DNA of 64,000 bases. Origin: Tubulanus polymorphus. Taxonomy: Eukaryota > Nemertea > Palaeonemertea > Tubulaniformes > Tubulanidae. Made by a program: the position numbers and the translations under genes. Shown here piece by piece: positions 1-10,798 of the stretch; position 1 is the first letter of the stretch; each line of letters starts with the position of its first letter. The stretch is from positions 1,006,001-1,070,000 of the forward strand of contig NC_134035.1 of NCBI RefSeq assembly GCF_964204645.1, in the 5' to 3' direction. Below the pieces are notes generated by a model. It saw nothing but the letters and a program-made list of their open reading frames with translations. It ran no database searches and was not told the DNA's origin.

Positions 1-2925
1 GGCAATATTTTCTACCGGCTTTCTACTAGGTGAACATTTTTTAGCGATACGAAAATGATAATAAGTCGAAATGAATGTGTAGATTAATACTGATAACTAT
101 GAATGTTTTGCGCTCGTTTGTTAGCGTGTGTGCTTACATTCGCAGCTGACGATCAACTATATTTTGTCTTCGTAAGTTATTCAATGGCCGTGTGTCTAGG
201 GTAAATGTACCGGACTCGTGGTTCGACTGATGTGAGTTGGATTTGACGTATTAGATTTGAAGTAGTTGAGGAAAATGAACTGATTCTGTTGGATCCACTT
301 ACAACTTGGACCTGAGTCCTAAAATTTGGTTAATTATCGTAGGCGTAATTCATAATTGTGTGATTATATGTAAATATTATATATGAGTGTTAATATGTGT
401 AGAATACATGGACCAGCGATTCACGCCCTGTTGCTAATGGGGTTAAAACCCTTTCAGCGCTGACTAGTTAATATTAGAAAGTGCTGGAGATAATTTGAAA
501 ATCTTTAGAATTCTACCCCAGTGTGTTGGGCGTACCGCTTAAATGCGTCTTCACCGCTGTGCGATGTATCATTAGCTACAAATAATCCACCATGTTAGAC
601 AGGTGTTGCTATCTTTCAATGAAATAGGGATGAAAACTTAATAACGATAGATATCAATACACCGCACTGCGATGTAGGCACACTGAAATGTTAATTTACT
701 TTGAAATTACGGAACTTTCTAAAACTGGAATATTAGTGAAACTTCAAAGGTCTATATGCTGCCTACGATTTCTCAGAATGGACTTCATTTTTGCTTCATA
801 CTATTAGATCATCCTGAATTGACAATTCCTGACTGGAAGCAACTTAATTTCGTTGTAGATATCTTTTTGTAATTGAACGTAATTACGATTATTATTATTA
901 TTATTTTCATTATTGCTATGATTAATTAGCAACTTATTAGTTAACATTTGGGCAGCATTGTTTCATAGTTACTAGGACATTGATTATGTTAATTATCATC
1001 ATTATTATCTTGTAATTAAAGTTAATTTATTTGTGTAGCCCCCACAACGATATGATAATCCAAAATGACAATACCCTTCGAGGAAGAAACAAGTGCAGCT
1101 TATTTTAAACCTAAGATACGAGCGGTATTTAGCTAATTTACTGTCGCCAGAAAAACTCATCTTTTAATTCTTTATTATATATAACCATGACATTTAACGA
1201 TTCATTATCGGGCCGATCTCTTTTTTCTTTTCAAATAGCCCGTCATTATATATATATATATAAGACTCGTGCTCGTATAGACGAAATGACAAAATCCATT
1301 CATTTATTTGCTCAATTATTTCGCTCGTAACTAGCGCGCTCCGTATCGATAGCAAAGTGTTTATTATTCTTCTATATTTTTTCGGTTTTCGTTTTTTTTT
1401 TACGTTTTCTTTTGTACAGTGTACATATATACGTTTGTAGATATTTATATATATATATATATTTTTGTTGCTTCTTAAAAATGCCATTCTTCTCGATTTC
1501 TCGAAATACGTAAAAGCATATGTCATTATGCAATGGTGATCATTCTCTCGCGCGTAAACACTCTCGGTTGTAGATATCCGACTTTATTAATTGGAAGCTG
1601 GGATCTCACCTCGCAATGTATTTCTAAAGATTATACAAATTGAAGAAACTAATAGAAACTGGAGTCTTCTTGGGTAGTAATTTTCGAAGTAATTTTAGCT
1701 TACCCAATTAAAGGTTCCTGTTCTGAAATCTGTAGTGAGCATCCCAGCTTGCAAGTGGCGTTCCTATTTGCCAAATTTGCTTGTCACGCCCACCCGAGCT
1801 ACAGGGCCTGAACACTTGACTTGAATTTATAATCATGATTTTTTTAAGGATAGTAAAGACCGCGGTCCAATGTAAGCCAATCAGAAGAGTATGCATGTAC
1901 ACTGAAGAGTACATTGTATGTCTTTTTATTGTGATACCTGTGTTGATTCATGTCACCTCGACGCAGCGAACGCGAACACCATCTTTATCAATATTTTCAT
2001 CCACAACTCGTTTCTGAAATATCTAATAATTACAGCAAGGTGCGTGCTTATTCTAATCGGTACTAGCCCCTTTCAGTACTGGGCCATCTGCCTTACTGTT
2101 TACTGAGCAAAATTGCAGAAATTATTGACCCAGTGGCAGTTACTCAAAACTTGGTTAAGATCAATAGTGACACTTGAAATGGCATTTTTTACCATAGCAT
2201 TTTTCATCCAGTTGACTCCAACTGAAACTGAGCAACTGTTATCATGTAGTATGAGCATAAATGGTGGTACAACCCAGTGAAATATTTCTCAGAACCTGCC
2301 GAAGGTTAAGGCAGAAGACTTACCACAGTAGTTTGATGATAATGTTGGTAATGCAGACCGTGTTGGTTTCGTTGGCGTCGAGGTATTTTGAGTTTTCATA
2401 GTTGTTCGTTATTTGGTGACATGTTATCTGTTATTATTACACACCAAGTGTTTTCACATGTTGTATAGCTGTATAGTTTAATACATGTTCTCTCTATAAT
2501 GATATAGACCCACCTATGGACGAAAAGCGTACGAGCGTTGGCTCGAAACGTCTGCATTACTGTAACGATGAAAATATCTCGTATCGAATAATTGGGAATT
2601 GGTAAAATCTTGTTGAAAACCCAACAACCAATGTGATTCAAAACGCTTATTTTCATTATTTAGGGGACAAATTCGCGATTGCTCGCTGAGTCTACTTGGC
2701 ATTAGAAAGGAAGTTTAGTTACCAACTAGTAGGCATAGAAAGTAATTGTGAATTTGGTCCCAAATATTGACGAGGTTTTGAGATTACCAGTCATTTGAAT
2801 ATGTCGATTAGGTGAAGGGTTAATGCGCACATTGAGCCAATCACACAAAATAGGATGAAATCGCGAGAACCATTTTGTAAAAAGTCTACGTTTTAATAAT
2901 CCTCGATCATCGAGCCAGGTGATGC
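1..2925. other. AT-rich noncoding stretch, no gene recognised
   Basis: I see no exon with a recognisable protein family or a convincing chain of splice sites on either strand. The longest reading frames (for example 1194-1526 on minus) are low-complexity and rich in Lys, Ile and Tyr, as expected from AT-rich DNA with a (TA)n run at 1243-1262. Short (ATT)n tracts lie near 889-905. It could be the long 3' UTR or flank of a gene to the left, but nothing here proves transcription. Confidence 0.5.
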
Positions 2926-2930
2926 GTCGA

Positions 2931-3372
2931 CGTACACATAAAGCGCCCCCTGCTGGAGTGAATTGATACTTTAAACACCATCCATGTTATATCTTTTACA
3001 GAATTTTACAGTAGACACTAATGATTATTAAAGATATTGTATTATAGTGTAAAATATGACTAAATTTAGCCGTAGTAGGGTAGAGAGAATAGAGAGAGGA
3101 GGCATTGACACAGTCGGCCATGTTAAAATGGCCGGTCGTTTGTGGTAAACACTAAATGAATATGTTGTTTTGTTGTTCATAAGTTTAGACATTGATAACT
3201 CTTAAAAATTTAAATTAATTATGAAGCATGTTGATTGATTATGAAATGTTAATTACTATTATTATTATGATTATTATTATTATTACTAGATTATTATATG
3301 ATTATTATTATTATTATAAATCACTATTGTTGTTGCCCTATTTTCAGTGTAGGGGGCGCTTTTTGTGTACGC
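2931..3372. mobile_element. MITE-like element, ~22-bp terminal inverted repeats
   Basis: The left end reads CGTACACATAAAGCGCCCCC and the right end is its near-perfect reverse complement (GGGGGCGCTTTTTGTGTACG), about 440 bp apart. No coding capacity lies inside; the interior is AT-rich and carries an (ATT)n microsatellite at about 3255-3318. The structure fits a nonautonomous DNA transposon. I could not identify a clear target-site duplication. The left end also contains a CTCF-like motif (see findings). Confidence 0.55.
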
Positions 3373-3961
3373 TAACGTCCTTGGGCCGATGAAGATTTCT
3401 GTGTCAAATTCATTCCCGCAGTCTCAGTGCTTTTAAGAATCTTCAGTTTCTTATATCAACCACATGTTAAGGGTGCATAGCAGAACTTTCTTCTCAAGAA
3501 TTGGGTGCTCTTTAAGTGCTGCAAAATTCTGAATATTTTTCAAATTTAAACAGTTCTGATTAGCTAGCAAATAGTGCCAAAAATATCCCAAAGGGTGTAT
3601 CGTATAATGCTTCACATGAAATAACGATTTGCACTTAAATGTGGTTAGGAAATGAATATGTTTTCTCGCCATAATTCAAATATAGCAGCGTTTTATAGAA
3701 TTGTCTCGTACCAGCAGCAAATAATGAATATCACAGGACAATCATGTGTGCATAGATATATGTATCGTTCTTTTTGCTGAAATATTGAGGTTATGATTGA
3801 GTCTATTGTTTCTTATCTCTCTAAAAGTCACCTGTCACTCATAGATTTGGTCGAACAGGGTCCAAGATATCGATCACATTCTGAGCCAGATTAATCGCAG
3901 GTTTCAATTCGAATCAATTTGAGTAACTTAATAAAGAAACTGCATCTTTTCGCTTTTGGTC
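3373..3961. other. AT-rich intergenic, nothing recognised
   Basis: The stretch contains one 73-codon minus-strand frame (3451-3672) without recognisable family or splice context. No repeat or RNA gene is apparent. Confidence 0.4.
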
Positions 3962-4076
3962 TGGGGGCCGGTTGCATTGTCGTAAGACCAGTCTAAGACC
4001 AACTAAGTAGTTCTATAGCTGATCAAAGAACTTAAGATTCAAGACCACTTATGGACAACTGTGCAATCGGCCTCCA
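3962..4076. mobile_element. Short foldback MITE-like element
   Basis: The left arm starts TGGGGGCCGGTTGCATTGT and the right arm, read on the other strand, starts TGGAGGCCGATTGCACAGTT. Both are followed by similar AAGACCA/TAAG words, so the whole 115 bp can fold on itself. Short foldbacks beginning GGCCGGTTGCA are a familiar kind of nonautonomous element in marine invertebrate genomes. There is no coding content. Confidence 0.6.
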
Positions 4077-4207
4077 AATATCAAAGCTCGTTAATTGTCT
4101 CTTCTTCGTTTGATAGATAATTTGATAACATAATTAATCACATGATACATATATATATATATATCATGTAATATAAATGTCTGCTTTATGTTTATGATGT
4201 GTTGAAT

Positions 4208-4246
4208 AGGTGATGATGATAAGAATGATGATGATGATGATGATGT
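4208..4246. repeat. (GAT)n microsatellite
   Basis: The tract is a near-perfect run of GAT/ATG trinucleotides. A self-complementary (TA)n word flanked by CATGATAC/ATCATG lies just upstream at 4139-4170. Confidence 0.8.
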
Positions 4247-4499
4247 AGCATTAATAATTATTAGTCTTCCCGAGATGTAGAAAAAAATATGCTGTGAAAA
4301 TAATTGAATAATCGAATATTTAATAATGACTTTGTAACATGAACGCCGCTAGGTCTATTTATTAATGGTAAAACAATGGTGAATGTTAGCGAGGGCCGAG
4401 TGTCAACTCGACCCAATTTTTCGGGTATTTCGCGTGTCCGAAATGCTCCGGTCTCGGTCGTAGATTATCGGTTCCGAGTTTCGCTCTCGAATTTCCAAA

Positions 4500-4745
4500 C
4501 CGAAAAACTGCCAAACCGTGGCTCGCGTATCGTTTACTAAAAAGAAAAAAATCTGAATACCACAAGAGAATTATTGTACATACTATTATCTATAGTACTC
4601 ACGCAGTGTAGTGGTCATACTAGTAGTGAGTGTGCGTGCTAGCGTGTGCGTGCGTGTGCGCTTGTATTAAATATGGGAGATCGACGGTGTTCTGCGCGTT
4701 CGAGCACACGCTTTTGAATATTAATTTTAGAAAAATGGTAATTTT
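4500..4745. repeat. Dispersed ~245-bp fragment shared with 29.6 and 45.5 kb
   Basis: The segment starts near AAAACTGCCAAACCGTGG and continues through TATCGTTTACTAAAAAG and GGGAGATCGACGGTG. It is nearly identical to 29586-29832 and 45506-45745. In those two places it joins directly to the minisatellite module B; here it runs into unrelated AT-rich DNA after the word GAAAAATGGTA. Confidence 0.75.
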
Positions 4746-5337
4746 CCATTCAGCGGCAGCAGAAAAAAACAACGCGTGTAAACGGACGGACTAGCGAATT
4801 ACTGTCCTCGGTCTCCAGATAAAAATAAGTTATACAAATATATATACCTATATATATACTATTATTATTAAGATTAATATTATATGTAAATCCGATTTCT
4901 AGAGTCGGAATTTTTTGTATACGAGTAACTTCATTCCTAGCAAACTGTAGAAATAAATAAGTAATTAAATATTAATACTATAACGATAATAAATTAATAA
5001 TGAATAAATAAATGAATAATGTCGACACACAAAAAAAAATTACTCGAAATAAAATAAAAAAGAAGTTTTTATGGAAAATTTGTCAAACACAATTCTGTTG
5101 TTGATGATTGTTTCTGGTTATAGGACTCGGAGAGGGGAGTGAGTATGAGGAAGTTTTATGGTCTTAATTTTTTGGAAGATGAACACATGCCGCAATTCTG
5201 AGAACCCCAGTCCTGGTAGCCGCTGGTCATGGCTTGATGGGTTCCCAAAAAATGTCCACCAGATGCAAGGGGCACTTGTGATACTACAAGTCCATCAAAT
5301 ATTTTTGAGTGCCTTTTTTCATGTTGCAACATAGATG
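4746..5337. other. AT-rich intergenic with clustered AATAAA words
   Basis: Several AATAAA and ATTAAA words cluster at 4950-5060 with an A-rich run. They could be the end of a plus-strand transcript, but no matching exon is visible. From about 5330 the sequence (ACATAGATGGTGCATGCCAG) matches the left border of the unit B duplication at about 51.21 kb. Confidence 0.35.
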
Positions 5338-5414
5338 GTGCATGCCAGGAGAGAATCCCATAATGATAATAAAAAGTCCGAAAAAGAAACTTCGAGATAG
5401 TAGTTTATTTCAAC

Positions 5415-5445
5415 GTTTCGACTATATCCTAATAGTCATCTTCAG
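5415..5445 (-). ncRNA. Hammerhead-ribozyme-like core at the retroelement 3' end
   Basis: On the element's coding strand, downstream of its reading frame, CTGAAGA (5439-5445) fits the hammerhead box CUGANGA. It is followed by GACTAT (5432-5437), a short loop and the exact complement ATAGTC (5420-5425), then GAAAC (5415-5419). This is the order box 1 - stem II - GAAA of a hammerhead. Minimal hammerheads are known in Penelope-like terminal repeats. I could not identify a convincing stem I, stem III or cleavage site, so activity is unproven. Confidence 0.4.
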
Positions 5446-5709
5446 GAATAATGAGATACTACAGAAATTATGAGATATATATACAATCCAGAGACAAAGA
5501 GACTAATTCAAGTAATCAGAGATGATACAAACTAAAGGAAAATTAACATAGAAACAGTTACACGCTAAAATAGATTAAAGGGAAGCAAACTAAGGGGTGA
5601 TTATAAACAACAATGGTGAGTATAAATATAAATGAAACTTAAAGTCAGTAGTGAAAAGAAAGAAAGACAAACTAGGGGGCACTTAAATTAAAACAAAGGT
5701 GAATACAAG

Positions 5710-6327
5710 TTAAGTCAGAGACGAAATTGATGAGAGAACAAATAACAAATAATCAAAGGGGAAATCAAGTGTTGAGTTAACCAGTTTACAGAGGAATTTT
5801 GATATAAGTTTATTATGGGGTGAAAAACCATTGTTAAGGTTTACAACGTTGTTCGAATTTTCAATAATTAATGCAGATTCCAAAATATGTCTTCTAGTTT
5901 TATCGCTGCAAGGGTAAATTAATTCAGCATTAGCAAAATCAAAATTGTGTGAAGTCTGATAAACATGACTAGCAACTCCGCTTTCAGGTTTAAAGTTTTT
6001 TACATCTAATTTATGCTCTTTTATGCGTTGATTAAGATTCCGACCTGTTTCTCCTATATATACTTTGTCGCAAACTTTACAAGGTATTTTATAAATTCCA
6101 CAGTTTAGGGATTCGGTTTTCGGTTTGTTATTAATCAATATGTTACTAAGTTTATTATTGTATTTAAAGATAAGTTGTTTATTTAGTGACCGAAGAGAAA
6201 CTTTAGAATTCTCGAGGAAAGGTACATACGGTACAATGATAGGCTGTTTATCGGTAGCCAACGTAGGAGTTCTAAGGTTGTTATTTCTAAAATGCGTAGT
6301 ACGAGCTTTAAGTAGAGCTTTTTTCAA
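5710..6327 (-). pseudogene. Penelope-like C-terminal GIY-YIG endonuclease fragment
   Basis: This 205-residue frame is the C-terminal part of a Penelope-like polyprotein. The residues show a short linker region, then CGIYKIPCKVCDKVYIGETG, which holds the CxxC pair and the GIY/YIG core, then NLNQRIKEH with the conserved arginine and a downstream SHVYQTSH and ILESALIIE. This arrangement is diagnostic of the endonuclease domain that follows the reverse transcriptase in Penelope-like elements. In a complete element it nicks DNA for target-primed reverse transcription. The upstream reverse transcriptase is missing because the element is 5'-truncated, so the frame is a remnant even though it is open. 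Confidence 0.8.
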
Positions 6328-6449
6328 TAGGAAGTTAGAAATAGAAATAGAAACGAAGTTTCTTTTTCGGACTTTTTATTATCATTGTGGGATTCTCTCC
6401 TCATCGCGGCAACACGGATATAGTGTTCTACCAATCGTGTGCATGCCAG

Positions 6450-6872
6450 ACACCTAATGTTGCCTTTGTGGACATCAAAGTGCCCTTTTGGGATGTGACA
6501 AGTCCTTCAAAATTGCCATCCCTGTTTCATTTTAGTGGTATAAGATGTTATTATACAGGATATTGACACATTCAAGTTCTGAATTTTATCGATTGATGGC
6601 GCTATAGTCAGAATCGGAAATAAGAACCTAAATCCGCCATGTTTTAGTTCATTTGCAGTAAAAAATCACTCGCTTCAAGGTTTTAGCGAGCGTTATTTTG
6701 CTTACAGTGCGTCATCACACGTAATCCTTTCAGTACGACATCCTCACAATCGGTCGGATGCGATAAAACCTCACTTCAAAGGTTAGAAATCACTATAAAT
6801 GTCTTAAATTTACCGAAAAAAGCAAATTCAGCGACAACACTGACTAGCGCATGACGTCACAGCATCGTCCGC
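6450..6872. other. Start of astacin unit A, downstream flank of the GH13 remnant
   Basis: This stretch matches 51230-51664 closely. It holds no frame of note; it lies 3' of the minus-strand GH13 exons and may include their 3' UTR. Confidence 0.5.
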
Positions 6873-7345
6873 TCAAAGATGATTTTTTTTCTCGTATCTC
6901 CACCTGAAAATCGCCGTCGATTCCGGCGGCATCGTGATCTCGTCTCTACTACGTATCGTGTCTCCAACTTCGAAATCAAAATCGCCAATCGTCAAGAACG
7001 CCACTTCTATCTTATCGCTATGGATGAGCTCGGATTTTGCCATTTGGCGCAGATCGAGTTTTCCGGCCACGCGACCGAAATTCGAAACTACGAGAAACCT
7101 GAATGAAAACCGAACACGAGAACAGGGCTTAATTCGTACATTATTCTAGCGATCAACACGGTGAGAATATTATTCTGATTTTGTATCTACCCCGGATGGC
7201 CGTCCGCCTGGCGAACGAAGGACATGATCTCTTCGTTCGACGAGCCGAACGTGATTCTACCAGCGTGTATGCTGGGCTCCTTCTCGCGTAACGCCGACAG
7301 ATTCCGGAACTGCCACAACGATGACTGTCTCACTCCGTCCTGAAC
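6873..7345 (-). pseudogene. Last two exons of a maltase/SLC3-like GH13 gene (copy A)
   Basis: Two minus-strand exons join in frame: 7345-7191, with acceptor AAAG|GTTCAG and donor GGG|GTAGAT, and 7098-6873, with acceptor TTCATTCAG and a TGA stop at 6875-6873. The joined reading contains SSLWQFRNLSALREKEPS, then IMSFVRQADGHPGFLVVSNFG split over the junction. That pattern (LR.KEPS ... V.R...GHPGFLV..NFG) is the C-terminal beta-domain region of animal maltases and the related SLC3 amino-acid-transporter heavy chains. About 127 residues are visible. I searched the minus strand upstream (7.4-9.0 kb) and found no GH13 catalytic exons, only repeat DNA and an unassigned frame, so this is probably an orphaned gene tail. 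The alternative is that upstream exons lie far away across the astacin gene. Confidence 0.6.
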
Positions 7346-7567
7346 CTTTGAAAAACGAGGTAAGGAAATAATTTAATTCGATATAGGTTTAAGTATATAT
7401 TATCAGTGTCTACTACAGCCTTGAACGAGCTTTGATCGTCCACGCTTCGTGGTTCGTATCGTAAATGAACTGTATGCGCCGTACTAAAACCACTGACATA
7501 GAAAATGATACGTTGGATCATAAACCACACCAGCAATAAACATCGGCGGTTTATAGAAAGTCGAACA

Positions 7568-7645
7568 GCCCCTCAAACCCCCGAAATTATTACGTTTGGG
7601 CAGAGAAGTGTAATGACATCTCATTACACTTCCCCGGTTTGGGGC
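7568..7645. other. Imperfect hairpin sequence
   Basis: GAAGTGTAATGA (7606-7617) and its complement TCATTACACTTC (7622-7633) form a hairpin with a very short loop. It is nested in a looser pair of arms, GCCCCTCAAACC and GGTTTGGGGC. An identical copy lies near 52.36-52.44 kb in unit B. The role is unknown; it could be a small foldback element. Confidence 0.45.
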
Positions 7646-7845
7646 GATCTCCTAATCGGTCGGGTTACGTTTGTAAAGTGCAATAACATTTGAAATCAGT
7701 TCATTCCTACAACTGCCGGTTCTGTTTTAGTTAGCTTGATCATGATCTAGAATATAGTGACGTGCAGGGAATATTATATACAGGCGACCGAGTCGATTTA
7801 AAGCTCAACTGAAATGAGATACAAGGCCAGCAGGTAAACGATATA

Positions 7846-8460
7846 AACGATAAACGAGAATCTGTTAATCCAGTGTGACTGAAAACTGCTGAAAACTTTT
7901 GCTTAAGCCTTTACTATGTCAGAGTAATTGTGCTGTTTTGCTTCACTTTTCACCCATCCTGCCTCAACCTCTCACCCCATCCTGCCTCAACCTCTCACCC
8001 CATCCTCCCCAACCTCTCACCCCATCCTCCCCAACCTCTCACCCCATCCTCCCTCAACCTCTCACCCCATCCTCCCTCAACCTCACCCCAACCTCTCACC
8101 TCATCCTCCCTCAACCTCATCACCCCATTGTCCCCAACCTCTCATCCCACCCCCAACCTCTCACCCCATCCTCCCTCAACCTCACCCCAACCTCTCACTT
8201 CATCCTCCCTCAACCTCACCCCAACCTCTCACTTCATCCTCCCTCAACCTCTTACCCATCCTCCCCCAACCTCTCACCCCATCCTCCCCAACCTCATCAC
8301 CCCATCCTCCCCCAACCTCTCATCCCATCCTCCCTCAACCTCTCAGTCAGTCTCCCTGTTAATGTGATTTCAATTTTAGTATTTCAGGTTTTCCTCTGTC
8401 GGGCTGTGGTGTAAACTTCATCATGAATACTGGACGTGGTGGACTTCAACTGAAATTTTC
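7846..8460 (-). repeat. Module B (inverted orientation) with C-rich minisatellite, unit A
   Basis: One end is marked by GAATCTGTTAATCCAGTGTG and the other by GGACTTCAACTGAAATTTTC. The same end sequences flank the G-rich minisatellites at 24.4, 29.8, 34.0, 45.7 and 49.7 kb in the opposite orientation. The core, 7965-8345, is a degenerate tandem array of CCTCACCCCATCCTCCCTCAA-like words. All three plus frames stay open across it, giving Pro/Ser/His/Leu-rich nonsense, which is typical of a stop-free minisatellite and not evidence of a protein. Confidence 0.75.
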
Positions 8461-8627
8461 TGCTGGATCCATGGTCATTAACAGATTGCTGCATATACTA
8501 ATTTCTTATTTCTTGTATTGGTTGGAAACTTGGGTTTTAATGGCTATTTAAAAACACGTTAGCACTCAGTGCACGTTAGTGTATAGCTTATGATTGAATT
8601 TCAACATTTCACCCTTGAGCAAACGCC
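8461..8627 (+). repeat. Left 167-bp inverted repeat bounding the astacin gene (copy A)
   Basis: From TGCTGGATCCATGGTCATTA to TTGAGCAAACGCC this segment is the near-perfect reverse complement of 18532-18697. The edges are sharp on both sides. The pair encloses the whole astacin gene with its promoter and 3' end. The pair is also present in unit B (53221-53387 and 59869-60035). Confidence 0.85.
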
Positions 8628-8686
8628 CAGGTCTACCAACCTTGCTCCCAAAAAATCAAATACATTTATAGTTAATGAATGATCAA

Positions 8687-8938
8687 TTATCTTCCAATAT
8701 CACTATAATCAACGGCCAAAACCATTCGTTGGTTGTTAAACGAGAGCTGGGTTTTGCTGATCATATGCATGCGGCCCTTATCAGCCACGAGCAACTCAGA
8801 TAAATTTTTTATAACATTATTCATTGTTTCAATATGAAAACACGTCATATCCGGTGTGAATTTCAAATAGATAATCGAAAAATCGGTGGAACAGGAAATT
8901 GCGTTTCCTGGGGATAAATCCTTTTCACGCTTGAACAA
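8687..8938 (-). other. Unassigned 83-codon minus-strand frame
   Basis: The frame starts MFKREKDLSPGNAISCSTD and ends VDYSDIGR. I recognise no family. The unit B copy (53447-53698) differs by one residue (Ala to Val), but at this level of identity between duplicates that says little about selection. It lies upstream of, and divergent from, the astacin gene. It may be chance. Confidence 0.2.
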
Positions 8939-9004
8939 TACCCCGATTTGTAAAAGATTTTACCTTTAATCGGTGTATAATCCTGGTTGATGCTATCTGT
9001 GGCA

Positions 9005-9010
9005 TATAAA
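9005..9010 (+). promoter_or_regulatory. Candidate TATA box, astacin copy A
   Basis: TATAAA in the context GGCATATAAACGG lies 43 bases before the predicted start codon at 9053. This would place the transcription start about 15-20 bases before the ATG, with a very short leader. The same box is kept in copy B at 53765-53770. Confidence 0.4.
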
Positions 9011-9769
9011 CGGTATCGACACCAGCGATGTTGGTAGATCTGCTGAACCATCATGACTTTCATCACGTTGATATTTATTTGGACGTTTGCGGTAAGTTCA
9101 TCACCTAGAATCGGTTATTTCAAATATGCCGACTTCTCGCGATCTTTTCTATGTCATCGCGACTTATGAAGTTTGAAGTCGTCTGGAGGCACCGAGTCGG
9201 CGGATATCAGTTGAAATCTGCCCGTTTCACTTCCGACAGGCTCTGCCGGGTTCGTAAGGGAAACCAAATCAAAACGAATCATTTTCTGGAAAAAAAAGAA
9301 ACAAATCTGCCTTGAAAATGAATAGAATCTATTTAGGAAATCTGAGGAGGTTGTTTTTTTCGGGTTTCCAACGCTTTGCCGAGTGAATCAGATAATATAG
9401 TCAATATCCGTGATAAGATTCGATGATTTATATACATATACTGTGTATTTATTTGCAAGTCATTTTAAATTGAAGAAGGGTGGCAGCAACCACCCAAAAT
9501 ATTTCTAATTTTTAAATAAGCTTTGTTGAGTGTTTATGTGTAGCAAAGGGAGTGACAGTTTTCTTTGATTTCAGGGCACGGTATTCGGCACCCAACCGAT
9601 AGGACCCGGACCGAATCAACCAATGCTACCAAACTTTATAGAACCCCCTGAACCTCCCAGCATCGACCAGATCATCATTGAGGCAGGTGGTGGCAAGGAA
9701 GGTCGGTGTCTAAGTTTTATTAATCCCCTCCTTAACGTTAGGACCTTCAACAGTTTTTCTCTGTCCTTC

Positions 9770-10147
9770 TATAGCAACTTGTTGTTTTGTTTAGAAATGT
9801 ATTTGTTAGTCGTGTTTGTAAAGTAATTAGTCATATGTTCTTTCTGTCTTTGTTTATGGCATGTTGTTGCTCAAATTGTCTACTCACTGTCTGTCACCTT
9901 TGTTTTTCATACCTAAGTTTTTGTTACTATGCAGGAATATATATATATATAGATATAAGAGTCAGTTGAAACAGAATGAGGGACACAACACACACTTTTA
10001 TTTGGCAGTTTGTACTAAGCAGTTGTTGCGGTCGGTCGGAAGCCGACCAAGCATTTGAATAAAAGATTTTATCAAGATGGAATTGATGACTTTGGATTTA
10101 TTTTGACGAGCTAGTTCCCGAGTGCACTGAAAATCCTAGTTGTTACA
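9770..10147 (+). repeat. LTR 1, unit A
   Basis: This 378-bp LTR contains a short (TA)n stretch followed by GATATAAGAG, a likely TATA-type promoter, and the poly(A) signal AATAAA in CATTTGAATAAAAGATT. Confidence 0.7.
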
Positions 10148-10222
10148 ATTGGTGGAGAACCCGTTGGCAAGATCTGACAGGCGCTGCAGGCTAACAATCT
10201 TGTGCCTAGTTTTGGATAAGTA

Positions 10223-10798
10223 ATGGCTGTACTTTGCAAGAATTGTGGACTGAACTGTTGGAGCCGGACATGTTGTCACGCACAAAACGCATGCTGCAAC
10301 CGTTGTTATATCATCGGACAATTTGCCCGATTTTGTTAGAATCCTGAGTAGCGAACCCGTCAAAAGTACGCGAAGAAAATTCGAGATCTGCCGAAGCTTA
10401 TGATGTTCAATCAGCGTAAACAAATTGAAAACCTCCAAATTATCAGAGAAGGTATATGCATGAATCTGGGCGAGAATCAGTGCCCAATGATAGTTAGTTC
10501 ACCAATCGACGTTGGCATCTTAGACTGGGATGATGAGCATTTGTCTGTGGATATTTTACACCCGGAGCGACTAGACACATCAAAGCTACTTGAATTCGTG
10601 AGTTACCCAGTTTTTAGCGCGATTGAGCTGGATCTCAATTTCGAAAAAATCCCTAATCATGTCACTGATCAGTGCATCTTAGTAGATAATGTGTATTCTG
10701 CTGAGGAAACCGCAGCCGATATTTCTATTCTCGATGCGAAAATCCAAAATTTGTGTTCCATTTGCGATCGATTAAAAAGACATAACTTTTCGGAATAA
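10223..10798 (+). pseudogene. Gag-like zinc-knuckle ORF, first internal copy, two stops
   Basis: This is the same 576-bp frame as at 11807-12382, but codons read TGT TAG AAT and GAG TAG CGA near one third of its length. The N-terminal knuckle region is thereby separated from the C-terminal part (open from 10400). There are few other differences from the intact copy. Confidence 0.65.

Larger units (their letters stand above)
5338..6449 (-). mobile_element. 5'-truncated Penelope-like retroelement with 11-bp target duplication
   Basis: The insert (5349-6438, 1090 bp) is flanked by the direct repeat GTGCATGCCAG at 5338-5348 and 6439-6449. The allelic-looking site near 51.21-51.23 kb has a single copy of that word and no insert, which confirms a target-site duplication. 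The two ends carry an inverted repeat of about 45 bp (5349-5393 against 6354-6400, differing at one base near the tip), containing GTCCGAAAAAGAAACTTCG. Inverted or partly duplicated end sequences are known for Penelope-like elements. The reading frame inside is on the minus strand. Only the 3' part of an element survives; the reverse transcriptase is absent. Confidence 0.75.

Noticed and set aside
1194-1526. 110-codon minus frame near the left end
   Set aside because: Low-complexity composition driven by AT-rich DNA and a (TA)n run; no splice or promoter signal.
6879-7149. Plus-strand frames opposite the GH13 exon (and in unit B)
   Set aside because: The minus strand gives a spliced, family-specific protein; the plus frames are its shadow.
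7899-8414. Long Pro/Ser/His/Leu-rich reading frames in all three registers, also at 24.5-25.2, 30.1-31.1, 46.1-46.8 and 52.7-53.2 kb
   Set aside because: They follow from a C-rich minisatellite without stop words; every frame is open, array length differs among copies and no conserved start or splice context exists.
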